Of a DNA stretch of 64,000 nucleotides, positions 44,877 through 55,782 are shown one piece after another. Position numbers and translations under genes: made by a program. The notes beneath the pieces are model-generated. The model saw only the letters and a list, made by a program, of their open reading frames with translations. It was not told where the DNA came from and did not search any database. The DNA lies in assembly GCA_016201065.1 (NCBI GenBank), contig JACQDL010000062.1, positions 1 to 64,000 on the forward strand, in the 5' to 3' direction. Numbering within the stretch: the first letter of the stretch is position 1; the number at the start of each line of letters is the position of its first letter. Origin of the DNA: Actinomycetota bacterium. GTDB taxonomy: Bacteria > Actinomycetota > Actinomycetes > Mycobacteriales > JACQDL01.

Positions 44877-44953
44877 CGGTGGGAGATATTGGCTGACCCG
44901 AGGGGGCGGTTCTGACTTCCGAGGCGATCTCTGGGCCCGGGGACCGGGCGCCG

Positions 44954-47386
44954 GTGCCCGGTGAGCGGGCCCTGACCTCCGGGCCGGTCGTGCGCGCCAC
45001 TGCTGGTGCCGACGCTGCCGTGCCCGCTGCGACGATGACGGAGCCGCCGGAAGCCGGACCGCTGCTGGTGGACACCGGTCCGGACACCATGCCGATGCCG
45101 GCGGTGCGTGGTACCGAGGAGGAGGGCGGGGACGGACCGTTCCGGCGCCGCCGGGTGCGGGCCCGGCTGGCGCGCCGCATCGCGGTCGGGCAACGGCCGG
45201 CGGGCGCCGTCAAGCCGGTGCTGGAACCGCTGGTCGCCACCCATCGTGCGGCCCATCCGAAGGCCGACCTCCGCGAGCTGCAGCGCGCCTACGACGTCGC
45301 CGAGGAGTACCACCGCGGCCAGCTCCGCAAGAGCGGGGACCCCTACATCACCCATCCGCTCGCCGTGGCGACGATCCTTGGTGAGCTCGGGATGGACACC
45401 ACGACCCTGGTCGCCGGCCTGCTGCACGACACCGTCGAGGACACCGGGCTGACCCTGACCCAGGTCGAGGAACAGTTCGGACCCAAGGTCGCGCACCTGG
45501 TCGACGGCGTGACCAAGCTGGACAAGGTCAAGTACGGCGACGCCGCGGAGGCCGAGACCATCCGCAAGATGGTCGTGGCGATGGCCAGCGACCCCAGGGT
45601 CCTGGTGATCAAGCTTTCGGACCGGCTGCACAACATGCGGACCCTGCGCTTCCTCCCGCCGCACAAGCAGGAGCGGAAGGCGCGTGAGGTGCTGGAGGTG
45701 CTCGCCCCGCTGGCCCACCGGCTCGGCATGAACACGGTGAAGTGGGAGCTGGAGGACCTCGCCTTCGCCACGCTCTACCCGAAGCGGTACGACGAGATCG
45801 TCCGGCTCGTCGCCGAGCGGGCCCCGCAGCGCGATGTGTATCTGGCCCAGTGCGTCGACGTCGTCGGTGCCCAGCTGCGCGAGTCGAAGGTCAAGGCGTC
45901 GGTGACCGGCCGCCCCAAGCACTACTACTCGATCTACCAGAAGATGATCGTGCGGGGCCGGGAGTTCACCGACATCTACGACCTGGTGGGTATCCGGGTG
46001 CTGGTCGAGTCGGTCCGGGACTGCTACGCGGCGCTCGGCGTCATCCACGCTACCTGGCAGCCGGTCCCGGGCCGGTTCAAGGACTACATCGCCATGCCGA
46101 AGTTCAACATGTACCAGTCGCTGCACACCACGGTGATCGGTCCTGGCGGGAAGCCGGTGGAGCTGCAGATCCGCACCTACGCCATGCACCGCACCGCGGA
46201 GTACGGCATCGCGGCGCACTGGAAGTACAAGGAGCAGAAGGGCGTCGAGGCGTCCGTGCCGTACACCCAGGACGAGATGCTCTGGCTGCGTCAGCTCGTG
46301 GACTGGCAGCGGGAGACGCAGGAGCCGGAGGAGTTCCTCGACTCGCTGCGGTTCGACCTCGGTGCGAACGAGGTCTTCGTCTTCACCCCGAAGGGTGATG
46401 TCATCGCGCTCCCGTCGGGCTCGACTCCGGTGGACTTCGCCTACGCGATCCACACCGATGTCGGGCACCGCTGCATCGGCGCCCGGGTCGACCGCAAGCT
46501 CGTCTCGCTGGAGAGCCGGCTGGAGAACGGCGACACCGTCGAGGTGATCACCGCCAAGTCGGAGACGGCCGGCCCGTCGCAGGACTGGTTGACCTTCGTC
46601 AAGAGCCCGCGCGCCAAGACCAAGATCCGCCAGTGGTTCGCCAAGGGCCGGCGCGAGGACGCCATCGAGGCCGGCAAGGAGGCGATCAGCAAGGCGGTGC
46701 ACAGGCAGGGCCTGCCGCTGCACCGGCTGCTCGGTGGCGAATCGCTGGCCACCCTCGCCAAGGACCTCCGGTTCTCGGACGTGACGGCGCTGTACGCCGC
46801 GGTCGGGGACAACCAGATCTCCGCACAGGCGGTCGTCCACCGGCTGATGGTGGCGCTCGGCGGGCCGGAGGGTGCCGTCGAGGACATCGCCGAGACCGCG
46901 ACGCCGACCCGGTCCCCGCGCCGGGTGTCGGTCGACCCGGGTGTCATCGTCGCCGGTGCCAGCGACGTGTGGGTCAAGCTGGCGAAGTGCTGCACCCCGG
47001 TACCCGGCGACGAGATCATCGGGTTCGTCACCCGCGGCGGTGGGGTGTCGGTGCACCGCAAGTCGTGCACGAACGCGACCTGGCTGGGGTGCGAGCCGGA
47101 GCGGCTCGTCGACGTGCAGTGGCGCCCGTCCGCCGACTCGGTGTTCCTCGTCGCGATCCAGGTCGAGGCGCTGGACCGGCACCAGTTGCTCTCCGACATC
47201 TCCCGGGTCCTCGCCGACGAGCGGGTGAGCATCCTCTCGGCCGCGGTGAGCACGGGCCGGGACCGGGTCGCGATCAGCAAGTTCACCTTCGAGCTCGGCG
47301 ACGCGAAACACCTCGGACACGTGCTGCGCGCGATCCGCGCGGTGGACGGCGTCTACGACGTGTACCGGATCGCCTCGGTGTCCTGA
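44954..47386 (+). CDS. rel: Bifunctional (p)ppGpp synthetase/hydrolase Rel
   Basis: 810 aa from GTG 44954. Domains: HD hydrolase (about 90-245, intact [15 protein letters not shown] and [10 protein letters not shown]), synthetase (about 300-430, [25 protein letters not shown] loop in [13 protein letters not shown], the bifunctional type), TGS (about 465-525), a zinc-finger/helical region and ACT (about 730-810). It makes (p)ppGpp on starved ribosomes and degrades it otherwise. The true start may be a CTG at 44912: it is in frame, 14 codons upstream, and GAGGGGG lies five bases before it, while GTG 44954 lacks a good site. The gene converges on a cyclophilin gene with a 9-bp gap. Confidence 0.97.
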   Translation: MPGERALTSGPVVRATAGADAAVPAATMTEPPEAGPLLVDTGPDTMPMPAVRGTEEEGGDGPFRRRRVRARLARRIAVGQRPAGAVKPVLEPLVATHRAAHPKADLRELQRAYDVAEEYHRGQLRKSGDPYITHPLAVATILGELGMDTTTLVAGLLHDTVEDTGLTLTQVEEQFGPKVAHLVDGVTKLDKVKYGDAAEAETIRKMVVAMASDPRVLVIKLSDRLHNMRTLRFLPPHKQERKAREVLEVLAPLAHRLGMNTVKWELEDLAFATLYPKRYDEIVRLVAERAPQRDVYLAQCVDVVGAQLRESKVKASVTGRPKHYYSIYQKMIVRGREFTDIYDLVGIRVLVESVRDCYAALGVIHATWQPVPGRFKDYIAMPKFNMYQSLHTTVIGPGGKPVELQIRTYAMHRTAEYGIAAHWKYKEQKGVEASVPYTQDEMLWLRQLVDWQRETQEPEEFLDSLRFDLGANEVFVFTPKGDVIALPSGSTPVDFAYAIHTDVGHRCIGARVDRKLVSLESRLENGDTVEVITAKSETAGPSQDWLTFVKSPRAKTKIRQWFAKGRREDAIEAGKEAISKAVHRQGLPLHRLLGGESLATLAKDLRFSDVTALYAAVGDNQISAQAVVHRLMVALGGPEGAVEDIAETATPTRSPRRVSVDPGVIVAGASDVWVKLAKCCTPVPGDEIIGFVTRGGGVSVHRKSCTNATWLGCEPERLVDVQWRPSADSVFLVAIQVEALDRHQLLSDISRVLADERVSILSAAVSTGRDRVAISKFTFELGDAKHLGHVLRAIRAVDGVYDVYRIASVS

Positions 47387-47395
47387 CCCGCTGAC

Positions 47396-48277
47396 CTACT
47401 GTGGCGTGGCGGTCCGTGCCGACACGATGGTCACGCCGAGGATCGGCTTGCCATCGCCCTGGCCGTTGGCGTCGTCCGAGCCCGCCTTGCCGATCTTGTC
47501 CAGCACGTCGAGGCCGCTGCTGATGGTCCCGACCGGGGTGTAGCTCGGCGGGAGCCGGGAGTCCTTGTAGACGAGGAAGAACTGGCTGCTGTTGGTGTTC
47601 GGCCCGCCGTTCGCCATCGCCATGGTGCCCCGCTTGTAGGTGGCGCCCGTCAGCCCCTCGTCCTTGATCTGGTACGTCGGCCCGCCCTGGCCGGTCCCGG
47701 ACGGGTCGCCGCACTGCAGCACCGACAGCGTCGGCGAGGTCGTCAGCCGGTGGCAGCGGGTGCCGTCGAAGAACTTCTCTCCGGTGAGGAACTCGAAGCT
47801 CTGGACCGTGCACGGCGCCTTCGCCCGGTCCATGGCGACCGTGATCGTGCCCTGGCTGGTCTCCAACGTCATCGGCTCGGTGCCGGTCGCGGGCGTGTGC
47901 GCCGGGTCCGGCGGCATGCCGGCGTCCTTGGTGTAGGTCGACTGCAGCGTCTGCGCGGTCTCGGCGTACCTGCAGGCGCCGGTGGTCTTCCGCGGCGCGT
48001 GGCTGGCCTTGGCGAACGTGACCGCCGGGATCGGCGCGGCGGTCGGGCCGGCCGAGGGGGTCGGCGAGCTGCTCGCCTGCGCCGCGGGCGGGCTGGCCCC
48101 ACCGCCGGCGACCTTGGACACGATCAGGTACCCGAGGCCCACCACGACGAGGACGGCGGCGAGGGTGGCGCCGACCGAGGTACGCCGCCGGCGTCGGCGC
48201 GCCGCGACGGCCCGCCGGGCGAGCTGCCGATCGAGTCGACGACGCGCGCTCTGACGCCGCTGCTTGGTGGTCGGCAC
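47396..48277 (-). CDS. Membrane-anchored cyclophilin-type peptidyl-prolyl isomerase
   Basis: 293 aa. GTG with GAGGAGG seven bases upstream. An Arg-rich cytoplasmic N-terminus (1-37), one membrane helix (SVGATLAAVLVVVGLGYLIV), a Pro/Ser/Ala linker, and an extracytoplasmic cyclophilin domain from about 125 (FEFLTGEKFFDGTRCHRL; QCGDPSGTGQGGPTYQIKDE; MAMANGGPNTNSSQFFL). It should catalyse prolyl cis-trans isomerisation of exported proteins. Position after rel is the same as in mycobacteria, but here it points toward rel. Confidence 0.92.
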   Translation of the reverse strand: MPTTKQRRQSARRRLDRQLARRAVAARRRRRRTSVGATLAAVLVVVGLGYLIVSKVAGGGASPPAAQASSSPTPSAGPTAAPIPAVTFAKASHAPRKTTGACRYAETAQTLQSTYTKDAGMPPDPAHTPATGTEPMTLETSQGTITVAMDRAKAPCTVQSFEFLTGEKFFDGTRCHRLTTSPTLSVLQCGDPSGTGQGGPTYQIKDEGLTGATYKRGTMAMANGGPNTNSSQFFLVYKDSRLPPSYTPVGTISSGLDVLDKIGKAGSDDANGQGDGKPILGVTIVSARTATPQ

Positions 48278-48437
48278 CGTGGGTCCTCCTCGACGGGGAT
48301 GGCAGGGGAGCGCGGTACCACAGCGGTGGGCCACGCGTCCTGACCCCGAAGACTATCGCCCGGGGTCCCGATGCCGGCGCACCTGTCGATCGGTCGTGGT
48401 CGACCAGTTGGCGCTTGCCGTGGCGGAGCGGTGCGCC

Positions 48438-48443
48438 TAGCGT
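48438..48443 (+). promoter_or_regulatory. -10 box for leaderless expression of the MFS-like gene
   Basis: TAGCGT lies seven bases before GTG 48451; no SD is present. This supports GTG 48451 over an earlier in-frame start at 48415. Confidence 0.5.
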
Positions 48444-48450
48444 GCCGCCC

Positions 48451-49929
48451 GTGAGTGGCTTCCCGAACCCACCGGCCGGCGCGTCGCCCGCGAACGGGTC
48501 GGACTACCCTGTCGAGCACGCCCGGCCGGGGTTGTCCACGGCGTTCTCCGTGCTCGCCATCCTGACCGTTGTCCCGCTGGCGTTGATCGCCCAGGCGGAC
48601 CGCATGTCGCCGCTTCTCCCAGCCGTGATCCGCGATCTGGGGCTGCTGCCCGCCGACGCCGGCGCCGTGACCCGGGCGGTGGGCTCCGCCGGTGTGCTGC
48701 TGTGCCTGGCCGCGCCCGTGGCGGCGTGGCTGAGCCGGCTGCTGCCGCCATGGGTTGTGCTGCTCGGTGGTCTGCTGGTCACCGCGGCGGCCTACCTGGC
48801 CTCCAAGCGGGTCGGTTCGCTCGCCATGCTGGCGGTCACCCGTGATCTGCACGGGCTCGGGGCCGGTCTGCTGCTCGCCTCCAGCGCGGCGCTGGTCGGC
48901 ACCGCGTCGGCACGGCTGCGGCCGCTGCTGGCGGCCGCGTGGGCCGCGGCCCTGGTCGGCACCCTGGCGCTGCTGCCACGGCTGTCCCGCTCGGCGGCGG
49001 ACGCCGGGACCGCGCTGTGGCGCAGCCAGCTCAGGCCGTATCCGTGGCTGCTCGCCGTGGCGGCCGGGTTCGTGATCGCCCTCGCCGCGGCGAGCCTGGC
49101 CGACCGCAGGCCGCGGCTGTACCCCAGACGCATCGACCTGGCGGCGTTGCTACCGCTGGTGCCGGGTCTCGCTGGCGCCGCCCTGCTGCGCTGGCCGCCG
49201 GACGCCGACGGCTGGACCGCCGTGCTGGCGCTGATCGTGCTCGCGCTGTCGCTGGTGGGGCTGGCCGTGGTGGCCGCGCTGCTCGTGCGGCCGAGCGGGG
49301 ACGACCGGCCATGGGCGGCCGACGGTCGGGGTGCGGTCGGCTCTGCCACCGCGTCCGTCGCGTTCGTCGCCGGCGTGGTCGTGGCGGCCACCGTGCGCGG
49401 CGTGCTCTATCTGGGGCTGCCCGCGGACCCGGAGGCCGGCTCCCGCCCGCTGCCGGCCAGCACCACCGGGATGCTCGTGGGCGTGGCCGTTGCCGGGGTG
49501 CTCGCCGCCATCCTCGGGGCGCTGATGCCGGACATCCGGCGGCGGGCCGTGATCGTGGTGGGGCTGCTCGTCGCCGCCGCGGGTGCGCTGAGCCTGGTGC
49601 CGGCGACGGCAGCGATCTGGGCGAACACGCCCGGCCTGGCGGTGCTGGCCGGCGGGGTCGGGCTCGCGCTCGGCTCGGTGTTGCGTGCCGTCGGACCGCT
49701 GGCCACCGTCGTCGCCGGCGGTGTGGTGGGCGTGGGTCTCCCCGTGTCCGGGCTCGCGTCCGCCGCGATGCTGGGCTGGCAGGCGTCGTCGCCGGAGGTG
49801 GCGCTGCGGCTGTGGCTGGTCACCGTGGTGATCGTGCTGCTCGCGGCCGCCACCATCGCCGCCGGAACGCTCGCGATCTCGACCCGGCGCGCCACCCGAC
49901 CGGGCGCGGCGGGTCCGGTGCCGGGCTGA
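48451..49929 (+). CDS. Multi-pass membrane protein, MFS-like
   Basis: 492 aa with about 12-14 hydrophobic helices separated by short Arg-containing loops, starting LSTAFSVLAILTVVPLALIA and ADRMSPLLPAVIRDLG, which resemble the first helices and loop of MFS transporters. No substrate-specific motif is visible, and the strict MFS A-motif (GxLaDrxGrk) is not evident. It may export or import an unknown solute. It is divergent from the cyclophilin gene and 46 bp ahead of the metallo-hydrolase. Confidence 0.75.
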   Translation: MSGFPNPPAGASPANGSDYPVEHARPGLSTAFSVLAILTVVPLALIAQADRMSPLLPAVIRDLGLLPADAGAVTRAVGSAGVLLCLAAPVAAWLSRLLPPWVVLLGGLLVTAAAYLASKRVGSLAMLAVTRDLHGLGAGLLLASSAALVGTASARLRPLLAAAWAAALVGTLALLPRLSRSAADAGTALWRSQLRPYPWLLAVAAGFVIALAAASLADRRPRLYPRRIDLAALLPLVPGLAGAALLRWPPDADGWTAVLALIVLALSLVGLAVVAALLVRPSGDDRPWAADGRGAVGSATASVAFVAGVVVAATVRGVLYLGLPADPEAGSRPLPASTTGMLVGVAVAGVLAAILGALMPDIRRRAVIVVGLLVAAAGALSLVPATAAIWANTPGLAVLAGGVGLALGSVLRAVGPLATVVAGGVVGVGLPVSGLASAAMLGWQASSPEVALRLWLVTVVIVLLAAATIAAGTLAISTRRATRPGAAGPVPG

Positions 49930-49975
49930 GTAACCTGACGGGACCGGCCGTCGAGAAGAGTGGGGTGTGCCGTCG

Positions 49976-50677
49976 ATGCTGGTCACCGGGTTCCTGGCCG
50001 GTCCGACGAACTGCTACGTCGTGGCGCCGTCGGCCGGCGAGCAATGCGTAGTGATCGATCCCGGTATGGGCGCCGTGGCGCAGCTCGACGAGGTGCTGGC
50101 GACGCACCGGCTGCACCCGGTGGCGGTGCTGCTCACCCACGGGCACTTCGATCACACCTTCTCGGTGCTGCCGGTGTGTGACGCCAGGGACGTGCCCGCC
50201 TACATCCACCCCGCCGACCGCTACCAGCTCGCCGACCCGTGGAGCGGGGTCAACGCCCCGCCGGGGACCCCGCTGTTCGGGCAGCTCACCTTCGCCGAAC
50301 CGGCGGACGTGCGGGAGCTGGCCGACGGCGTCACGCTCACCCTCGCCGGGCTGGAGCTGTCGGTGCGGCTGACACCCGGGCACACGGCCGGCTCGGTGGT
50401 CTTCGGGCTGCCCGGTGCGGATGCCCCGATGATGTTCACCGGCGACCTGCTGTTCGCCGGCTCGATCGGCCGGATGGACCTGCCCGGCGGCGACGAGGCC
50501 GCCATGTTCGACTCGCTGACCCGGGTGGTGCTCCCCGCCGAGGATGCGACCGTCGTGCATCCCGGTCACGGCGAGTCCACCACGATCGGGCGGGAGCGGT
50601 CGGCCAACCCGTACCTGCGGCTCGCCGCCGAGCGGGCCACCACCGCGGGGCGGGAGGCGCCGACCACCGGTTTGTGA
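49976..50677 (+). CDS. Metallo-beta-lactamase-fold hydrolase (glyoxalase II-like)
   Basis: 233 aa. Metal site motifs: [11 protein letters not shown] (HxHxDH) near 52-62, [32 protein letters not shown] and [11 protein letters not shown]. The pattern is that of hydroxyacylglutathione hydrolase-like thioesterases; in actinobacteria the thiol would be mycothiol or another small thiol. ATG 49976 fits homologous N-termini (MLVTGF); GTG 49967 is an alternative. Placed between rel and hisS as in mycobacteria. Function beyond hydrolysis is inference. Confidence 0.88.
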   Translation: MLVTGFLAGPTNCYVVAPSAGEQCVVIDPGMGAVAQLDEVLATHRLHPVAVLLTHGHFDHTFSVLPVCDARDVPAYIHPADRYQLADPWSGVNAPPGTPLFGQLTFAEPADVRELADGVTLTLAGLELSVRLTPGHTAGSVVFGLPGADAPMMFTGDLLFAGSIGRMDLPGGDEAAMFDSLTRVVLPAEDATVVHPGHGESTTIGRERSANPYLRLAAERATTAGREAPTTGL

Positions 50678-50744
50678 CCCTCCGCCACTCCGACGGCGCC
50701 ACACCGCCGCACACCGTGTACCGCACACCGCCGAGGAGCGGACC

Positions 50745-52010
50745 GTGAACCGCACCATCGCCGCCCCCAAGGGCGTCCCGGAGTACCTCCCGCCCGCGTC
50801 GGCCGCGTTCATCGCTGTCCGCGAGGCGCTGTCCCGGCCGGCCCGGCACTCCGGGTACGGCTACATCGAGACCCCGATCTTCGAGGAGACCGCGCTGTTC
50901 GCCCGGGGGGTCGGGGAGTCCACCGACGTGGTGAGCAAGGAGATGTACAGCTTCACCGACCGGGGCGGCCGGTCGCTCACCCTGCGCCCGGAGTTCACCG
51001 CCGGGATCGTCCGCGCCGTCATCGAGCACGGGCTGGACCGCGGGCAGCTGCCGGTGAAGCTGTGGACCCAGGGCCCGTGCTTCCGGTACGAGCGGCCACA
51101 GGCCGGCCGCTACCGCCAGCTCCAGCAGGTCAACGTCGAGGCAATCGGCGGCGACGACCCGGCGCTGGACGCCGAGGTGGTGTGGCTGGCCGTGGCCGGA
51201 TACCGCGGGCTGGGGCTGACCGGGTGGCGGCTGGACCTCACCTCGCTCGGCGACCGGTCCTGCCGGCCGGCGTACCGGGAGCTGCTGCAGCAGTTCCTGC
51301 GCAAGCTCGACCTCGACGAGGAGACCCGGCGGCGGGTGGAGATCAACCCGTTGCGGGTGCTCGACGACAAACGCCCGGAGGTCGCCGGGCAGCTCGTCGA
51401 CGCGCCACTGATGCCCGACCATCTGTGTGCCGGCTGCGAGCGGCACTTCGATGCCGTCCGCGAGCACCTGACCGACCTCGGCGTCTCCTGGAGCGATGCC
51501 CCGCGCCTGGTCCGCGGCCTTGACTACTACACCCGCACCACGTTCGAGTTCGTGCACGCCGGGCTGGGTGCCCAGTCGGGGATCGGCGGCGGCGGACGGT
51601 ACGACGGGTTGATGGCCGACCTCGGCGGCCAGCCGCTGTCCGGGATCGGGTTCGGGCTGGGCGTGGACCGGGCCCTGCTCGCCCTGGAGGCCGAGGAGCG
51701 GGTGGTCGTCAGCGGCGGCCGGGTCAGCGTGTACGTCGTCCCGCTCGGCGAGGAGGCCCGGCGGCGGGCGCTCGTGGTCGCCACCGAGCTGCGCCGGGCC
51801 GGGGTGGCCGCCGACCTGGCGTTCGGCGGCAAGGGGCTGAAGGGTGCGATGAAGGCGGCGGATCGTTCCGGCGCCGTGTGTGCGGTGATCCTCGGCGAGC
51901 GAGATATCGCCGAGGGCGTGGCCCAGTGCAAGGACCTCCAGTCCGGCACCCAGCGCGCCGTCCCGCTCGTCGACCTTGTCCGGACGTTGAAGGAGACCCT
52001 GGAGTCATGA
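50745..52010 (+). CDS. hisS: Histidyl-tRNA synthetase
   Basis: 421 aa. Class II catalytic core: [20 protein letters not shown] (motif 2 neighbourhood), [20 protein letters not shown], the His-specific [12 protein letters not shown], and motif 3 [15 protein letters not shown]. The anticodon-binding domain starts near 325. GTG with GAGGAGCG five bases upstream, chosen over longer frames. The stop overlaps aspS by 4 bp (ATGA), so the two synthetases are coupled. Confidence 0.97.
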   Translation: MNRTIAAPKGVPEYLPPASAAFIAVREALSRPARHSGYGYIETPIFEETALFARGVGESTDVVSKEMYSFTDRGGRSLTLRPEFTAGIVRAVIEHGLDRGQLPVKLWTQGPCFRYERPQAGRYRQLQQVNVEAIGGDDPALDAEVVWLAVAGYRGLGLTGWRLDLTSLGDRSCRPAYRELLQQFLRKLDLDEETRRRVEINPLRVLDDKRPEVAGQLVDAPLMPDHLCAGCERHFDAVREHLTDLGVSWSDAPRLVRGLDYYTRTTFEFVHAGLGAQSGIGGGGRYDGLMADLGGQPLSGIGFGLGVDRALLALEAEERVVVSGGRVSVYVVPLGEEARRRALVVATELRRAGVAADLAFGGKGLKGAMKAADRSGAVCAVILGERDIAEGVAQCKDLQSGTQRAVPLVDLVRTLKETLES

Positions 52011-53773
52011 TCCGCACCCGTACCGCCGGATCGTTGCGCACCGACCACGTCGGCGAGGAGGTGATCCTGGCCGGCTGGGTGGCCCGCCGCCGGGACCATG
52101 GCGGGGTCATCTTCATCGACCTGCGCGACGCCTCCGGGTACGTCCAGGTCGTCTTCCGCGAGGAGCAGGCGCACCAGCTGCGCGCCGAGTACTGCCTCCA
52201 GGTCAGGGGCACGGTCGGGCTGCGACCCGCCGGCAACGAGAACCCCGAGCTCGCCACCGGCGAGATCGAGGTCAACGCCACCGAGCTGACCGTGCTGTCG
52301 GAGGCCGCGCCGCTGCCGTTCCCGGTCGACGGCGGTGGCGCCGAGGCCGGGGACGAGACCCGGTTCAAGTACCGCTACCTCGACCTGCGCCGGCATCGGC
52401 CGGGTGCCGCGCTGCGGCTGCGCAGCGAGGCCAACCGGATCGCCCGGCGGGTGCTGGACGACCGGGAGTTCGTCGAGGTCGAGACGCCCAACCTGACCCG
52501 CTCCACCCCGGAGGGCGCGCGCGACTTCCTGGTGCCGGTGCGGTTGCAGCCCGGGAGCTGGTACGCCCTGCCGCAGTCGCCGCAGCTGTTCAAGCAGCTC
52601 CTGATGGTTGCCGGGCTGGAGCGGTACTACCAGCTCGCCCGCTGCTTCCGGGATGAGGACTTCCGGGCCGACCGGCAGCCTGAGTTCACCCAGCTCGACA
52701 TCGAGATGTCGTTCGTGGAGCAGCCGGATGTGGTCGAGCTCGGCGAGGCGGTGGTGGCCGCGCTGTGGCTGGAGCTCGCCGACCATGACCTGCCCCGGCC
52801 GGTGCCGCAGCTGACCTATGCCGAGGCGATGGACCGGTACGGCACCGACAAGCCAGACCTGCGGTTCGACTGCGAGCTGGTGGAGCTCACCGACTACTTC
52901 GCGCAGACGCCGTTCCGGATATTCCGGGCGCCGTACGTCGGCGTTGTGGTCATGCCGGGCGGGGCCGCCCAGCCACGCAGGGTCCTCGACGGCTGGCAGG
53001 AGTGGGCGCGCTCACGCGGTGCCAAGGGGTTGGCCTACGTCACCGTGGCGGACGACGGCACGTTGGGTGGCCCGGTGGCGCGGAACCTCTCCGAGGCCGA
53101 GCGGGCCGGGCTCGTCGTGGCCGCCGGTGCCGCCCCGGGCGACTGCGTGTTCTTCGCCGCCGGGCCGCGCCCGGAGGCGCAGGGGCTGCTCGGCGCGGTC
53201 CGGCTGGAGGTGGCCCGGCGCGGCGGGTTGATCGACCCCGAGCGGTGGGAGTTCTGCTGGGTGGTCGACGCACCGATGTTCGAGCGGGACGCCGAGACGG
53301 GCCGGTGGACCGCCGTGCACCACCCGTTCACCGCACCCGCCCCGCAGTGGGTGGAGACCTTCCCGGACGACCCCGAACACGCCCTGGCCCAGGCCTACGA
53401 CCTGGTCTGCAACGGCAACGAGATCGGCGGTGGTTCGATCCGGATCCACTCCGCGCAGACCCAGCAGCGGGTCTTCGAGGTGATCGGGCTGACGAAGGCC
53501 GAGGCGGAGAGCAAGTTCGGCTTCCTGCTGGAGGCGTTCGGCTACGGCCCACCTCCGCATGGCGGGATCGCCTTCGGCTGGGACCGGATCTGTGCGCTGC
53601 TGCACGGCGCGGACTCGATCCGTGAGGTGATCGCATTCCCGAAGACCGGCAACGGCTTCGATCCGCTGACCGGAGCACCCACGCCGATCACGCCCGAGCA
53701 GCGCACCGAGGCCGGCGTGGACGCCCCGGTCAGCGCCGGCCCGGCCGCCAGCACCAAGGCGGGCACGAAGTAG
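52007..53773 (+). CDS. aspS: Aspartyl-tRNA synthetase
   Basis: 588 aa, the bacterial length. N-terminal OB anticodon domain ([22 protein letters not shown]), class II core with [20 protein letters not shown] (motif 2), the bacterial GAD insertion (about 290-400), and motif 3 [14 protein letters not shown]. Whether it also makes Asp-tRNA-Asn (non-discriminating) depends on gatCAB and asnS, which are outside this window. The final 25 residues are Ala/Pro/Thr-rich. Its TAG stop is inside the -10 box of the next gene. Confidence 0.97.
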   Translation: MIRTRTAGSLRTDHVGEEVILAGWVARRRDHGGVIFIDLRDASGYVQVVFREEQAHQLRAEYCLQVRGTVGLRPAGNENPELATGEIEVNATELTVLSEAAPLPFPVDGGGAEAGDETRFKYRYLDLRRHRPGAALRLRSEANRIARRVLDDREFVEVETPNLTRSTPEGARDFLVPVRLQPGSWYALPQSPQLFKQLLMVAGLERYYQLARCFRDEDFRADRQPEFTQLDIEMSFVEQPDVVELGEAVVAALWLELADHDLPRPVPQLTYAEAMDRYGTDKPDLRFDCELVELTDYFAQTPFRIFRAPYVGVVVMPGGAAQPRRVLDGWQEWARSRGAKGLAYVTVADDGTLGGPVARNLSEAERAGLVVAAGAAPGDCVFFAAGPRPEAQGLLGAVRLEVARRGGLIDPERWEFCWVVDAPMFERDAETGRWTAVHHPFTAPAPQWVETFPDDPEHALAQAYDLVCNGNEIGGGSIRIHSAQTQQRVFEVIGLTKAEAESKFGFLLEAFGYGPPPHGGIAFGWDRICALLHGADSIREVIAFPKTGNGFDPLTGAPTPITPEQRTEAGVDAPVSAGPAASTKAGTK

Positions 53774-53776
53774 GGT
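53771..53776 (+). promoter_or_regulatory. -10 box overlapping the aspS stop
   Basis: TAGGGT contains the aspS TAG and lies seven bases before the ATG at 53784, giving a leaderless start for the aminotransferase gene. Confidence 0.5.
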
Positions 53777-53783
53777 CGGCGGC

Positions 53784-54875
53784 ATGCCAGTCGTCGACCG
53801 CCATCTCTTCGGCCCCGGCCCCAGCAACCCCTACCCGGAGGCGACGGCCGCCCTCGGTCTGCCGCTACTCGGCCACCTCGACCCGGAGTTCCTGCGCATC
53901 CTCGACGAGACCTGCGACCGGCTGCGGACCGTCTTCGGCACCGCCAACGCCCGCACGCTCCCGCTGTCCGGCACCGGTTCGGCCGGCATGGAGGCGGCGT
54001 TCGTCAACGCCGTCCACCCCGGCGACGTGGTGGTGGTCGCCGCCAACGGGTTGTTCGGGGAGCGGATGATCGACGTCGCCGACCGGTGCGGTGCCGAGGT
54101 GGTGCCGGTGCGCTTCCCGTGGGGCACCCCGGTGCAGCCTGAGGCGGTGCTGGCCGCACATCCGAGCCCGGCGTTGATCGCTGTGGTGCACGCCGAGACC
54201 TCCACCGGGGTCCGCAACGACGTCGCCGCGCTCGGCGCCGTCAAGGGTGACGCGCTGCTGCTGGCGGACTGCGTGACCTCGATCGGTGGGATCGAGGTCG
54301 CCGTCGACGAGTGGGGCGTCGACATCGCCTACGCCGGCACCCAGAAGTGCCTCGGGGTGGCGCCCGGGCTGGCGCCGTTCACCATCGGCGAGCGGGCCTG
54401 GGGCCGGCGGGTGCTGCGGCCACGGTCCTGGTACCTCGACCTGAACCTGCTCGGCGGGTACGTCGGCGCGGCCGCCGGGACCAGCGGGCGGACCTACCAC
54501 CACACCGCTCCGGTGGCGATGGTCGCCTCCCTGCACGCGAGCCTGGGGCGGATCATCGCCGAGGGGCTGGACGTGGTCGCGGCCCGGCACCACGAGGCGG
54601 GGCGGGCGCTGCAGGATGGCCTGGCCGAGCTGGGGCTGGAGCTGTTCGCCGCCGAGGGGCATCGGCTTCCCGACCTGACGACCGTCGTCGTGCCGGCGGA
54701 TGTCGACAGCGCGACGGTGCGGCGGACCCTGCTGCAGCGGTACGGCATCGAGATCGGCGGCAGTGTCGGCGAGTACGCCGACCGGGTGTGGCGGATCGGG
54801 TTGATGGGGCACAACGCCCGCCCCGACGCGGTGGCGCTGGTTCTCGGCGCGCTGCGTGAGGTGCTGAAGCGCTGA
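53784..54875 (+). CDS. Class V aminotransferase (alanine/serine-glyoxylate type)
   Basis: 363 aa. Fold-type I PLP enzyme of the AGT/SGA branch: HLFGPGPSNPYPEA, LSGTGSAGMEAAFVN, VVHAETSTGVRND, ADCVTSIGG, and the cofactor lysine in YAGTQKCLGVAPG. It probably moves an amino group between alanine or serine and glyoxylate or pyruvate, in photorespiratory-like or one-carbon metabolism; substrate choice cannot be read from the sequence. No SD; a -10 hexamer seven bases upstream suggests leaderless translation. Confidence 0.9.
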   Translation: MPVVDRHLFGPGPSNPYPEATAALGLPLLGHLDPEFLRILDETCDRLRTVFGTANARTLPLSGTGSAGMEAAFVNAVHPGDVVVVAANGLFGERMIDVADRCGAEVVPVRFPWGTPVQPEAVLAAHPSPALIAVVHAETSTGVRNDVAALGAVKGDALLLADCVTSIGGIEVAVDEWGVDIAYAGTQKCLGVAPGLAPFTIGERAWGRRVLRPRSWYLDLNLLGGYVGAAAGTSGRTYHHTAPVAMVASLHASLGRIIAEGLDVVAARHHEAGRALQDGLAELGLELFAAEGHRLPDLTTVVVPADVDSATVRRTLLQRYGIEIGGSVGEYADRVWRIGLMGHNARPDAVALVLGALREVLKR

Positions 54876-54903
54876 GCCCGGGCGGGCGTCGCGGCGCGCC
54901 GGG

Positions 54904-54909
54904 TAGCGT
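54904..54909 (+). promoter_or_regulatory. -10 box for leaderless serine hydrolase gene
   Basis: TAGCGT lies six bases before GTG 54916; no SD sequence is present. Confidence 0.5.
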
Positions 54910-54915
54910 GCGGGT

Positions 54916-55782
54916 GTGCGGGACATCGAGGGGGCCCTCGGGCTGATCGGCGGATGGCCGGTGCCGGCCGCCGCCGCGGCCGTCGTTGGGGCGGGTGGCG
55001 TGCTCGGCCGGTACGGGCCGACCGACCGTCCGTTCCGGCTGGCGTCGGTGACCAAGCCGCTGGCCACGCTCGCGGTCCTGGTGGCCATCGAGGAGGGCGC
55101 GGTGGAGCTGACCGATCCGGCCGGCCCGCCCGGATCGACGGTGCGCCACCTGCTCGCGCACGCCAGTGGGCTGGCGATGGACGGTGCTCCGGCGGCACCG
55201 CGGGTCGTCGCCGGGCCGGGCACCCGCCGGATCTACTCCAACGCCGGGTTCGAGGCGCTCGGCGCGCATCTGGCGGCCCGCACCGGCATCCCGTTCGGCG
55301 AGTACTTCGCCGAGGCCGTGTGCCGACCGCTCGGCCTGACCGGCACCCGGCTCGACGGCTCCCCGGCGTACGGGGCGACGTCGACGGTGGACGATCTCGC
55401 GGCCGTCGCGCGCGAGCTCCTGCACCCCACGGTCATCCACCGGGACACCCTGGCCGAGGCCACCGCGGTGCAGTTCGCCGGCCTGCCCGGGGTGTTGCCG
55501 GGCTTCGGCCGGCAACACCCCAACGACTGGGGCCTGGGCTTCGAGGTCAGGTCCGGTAAGTCACCGCACTGGACCGGCAGCCGAAACAGCCCGTCCACCT
55601 TCGGCCACTTCGGTCAGTCGGGCACGTTCCTGTGGGTCGACCCGGTAGCCGGAGTGGGGTGTGTGGTGCTCACCGACCGGGACTTCGGCGGGTGGGCGGC
55701 CCAGGAGTGGCCGACCCTCTCCGATGCCGTGCTGGGCACGGTCGGAGCAGGCCACGTCCGCTCTCGCTACGGCCCACCGTAG
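54916..55782 (+). CDS. Beta-lactamase-family serine hydrolase
   Basis: 288 aa, no signal peptide. Class C/esterase-type motifs: SVTKPLATL (SxxK nucleophile near 41-44), [10 protein letters not shown] (YxN) and [12 protein letters not shown] (the H/KxG position). It could be an esterase, amidase or DD-peptidase-like enzyme acting in the cytoplasm; the family is too broad to assign a substrate. GTG start with a -10 box six bases upstream. The last 16 bases overlap the convergent secreted-protein gene. Confidence 0.88.
   Translation: MRDIEGALGLIGGWPVPAAAAAVVGAGGVLGRYGPTDRPFRLASVTKPLATLAVLVAIEEGAVELTDPAGPPGSTVRHLLAHASGLAMDGAPAAPRVVAGPGTRRIYSNAGFEALGAHLAARTGIPFGEYFAEAVCRPLGLTGTRLDGSPAYGATSTVDDLAAVARELLHPTVIHRDTLAEATAVQFAGLPGVLPGFGRQHPNDWGLGFEVRSGKSPHWTGSRNSPSTFGHFGQSGTFLWVDPVAGVGCVVLTDRDFGGWAAQEWPTLSDAVLGTVGAGHVRSRYGPP

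Noticed and set aside
44558-47320. 920-codon minus-strand frame opposite rel and the end of secF
   Set aside because: Antisense of a firmly identified gene; His/Asp/Arg/Val-rich shadow typical of high-GC DNA.
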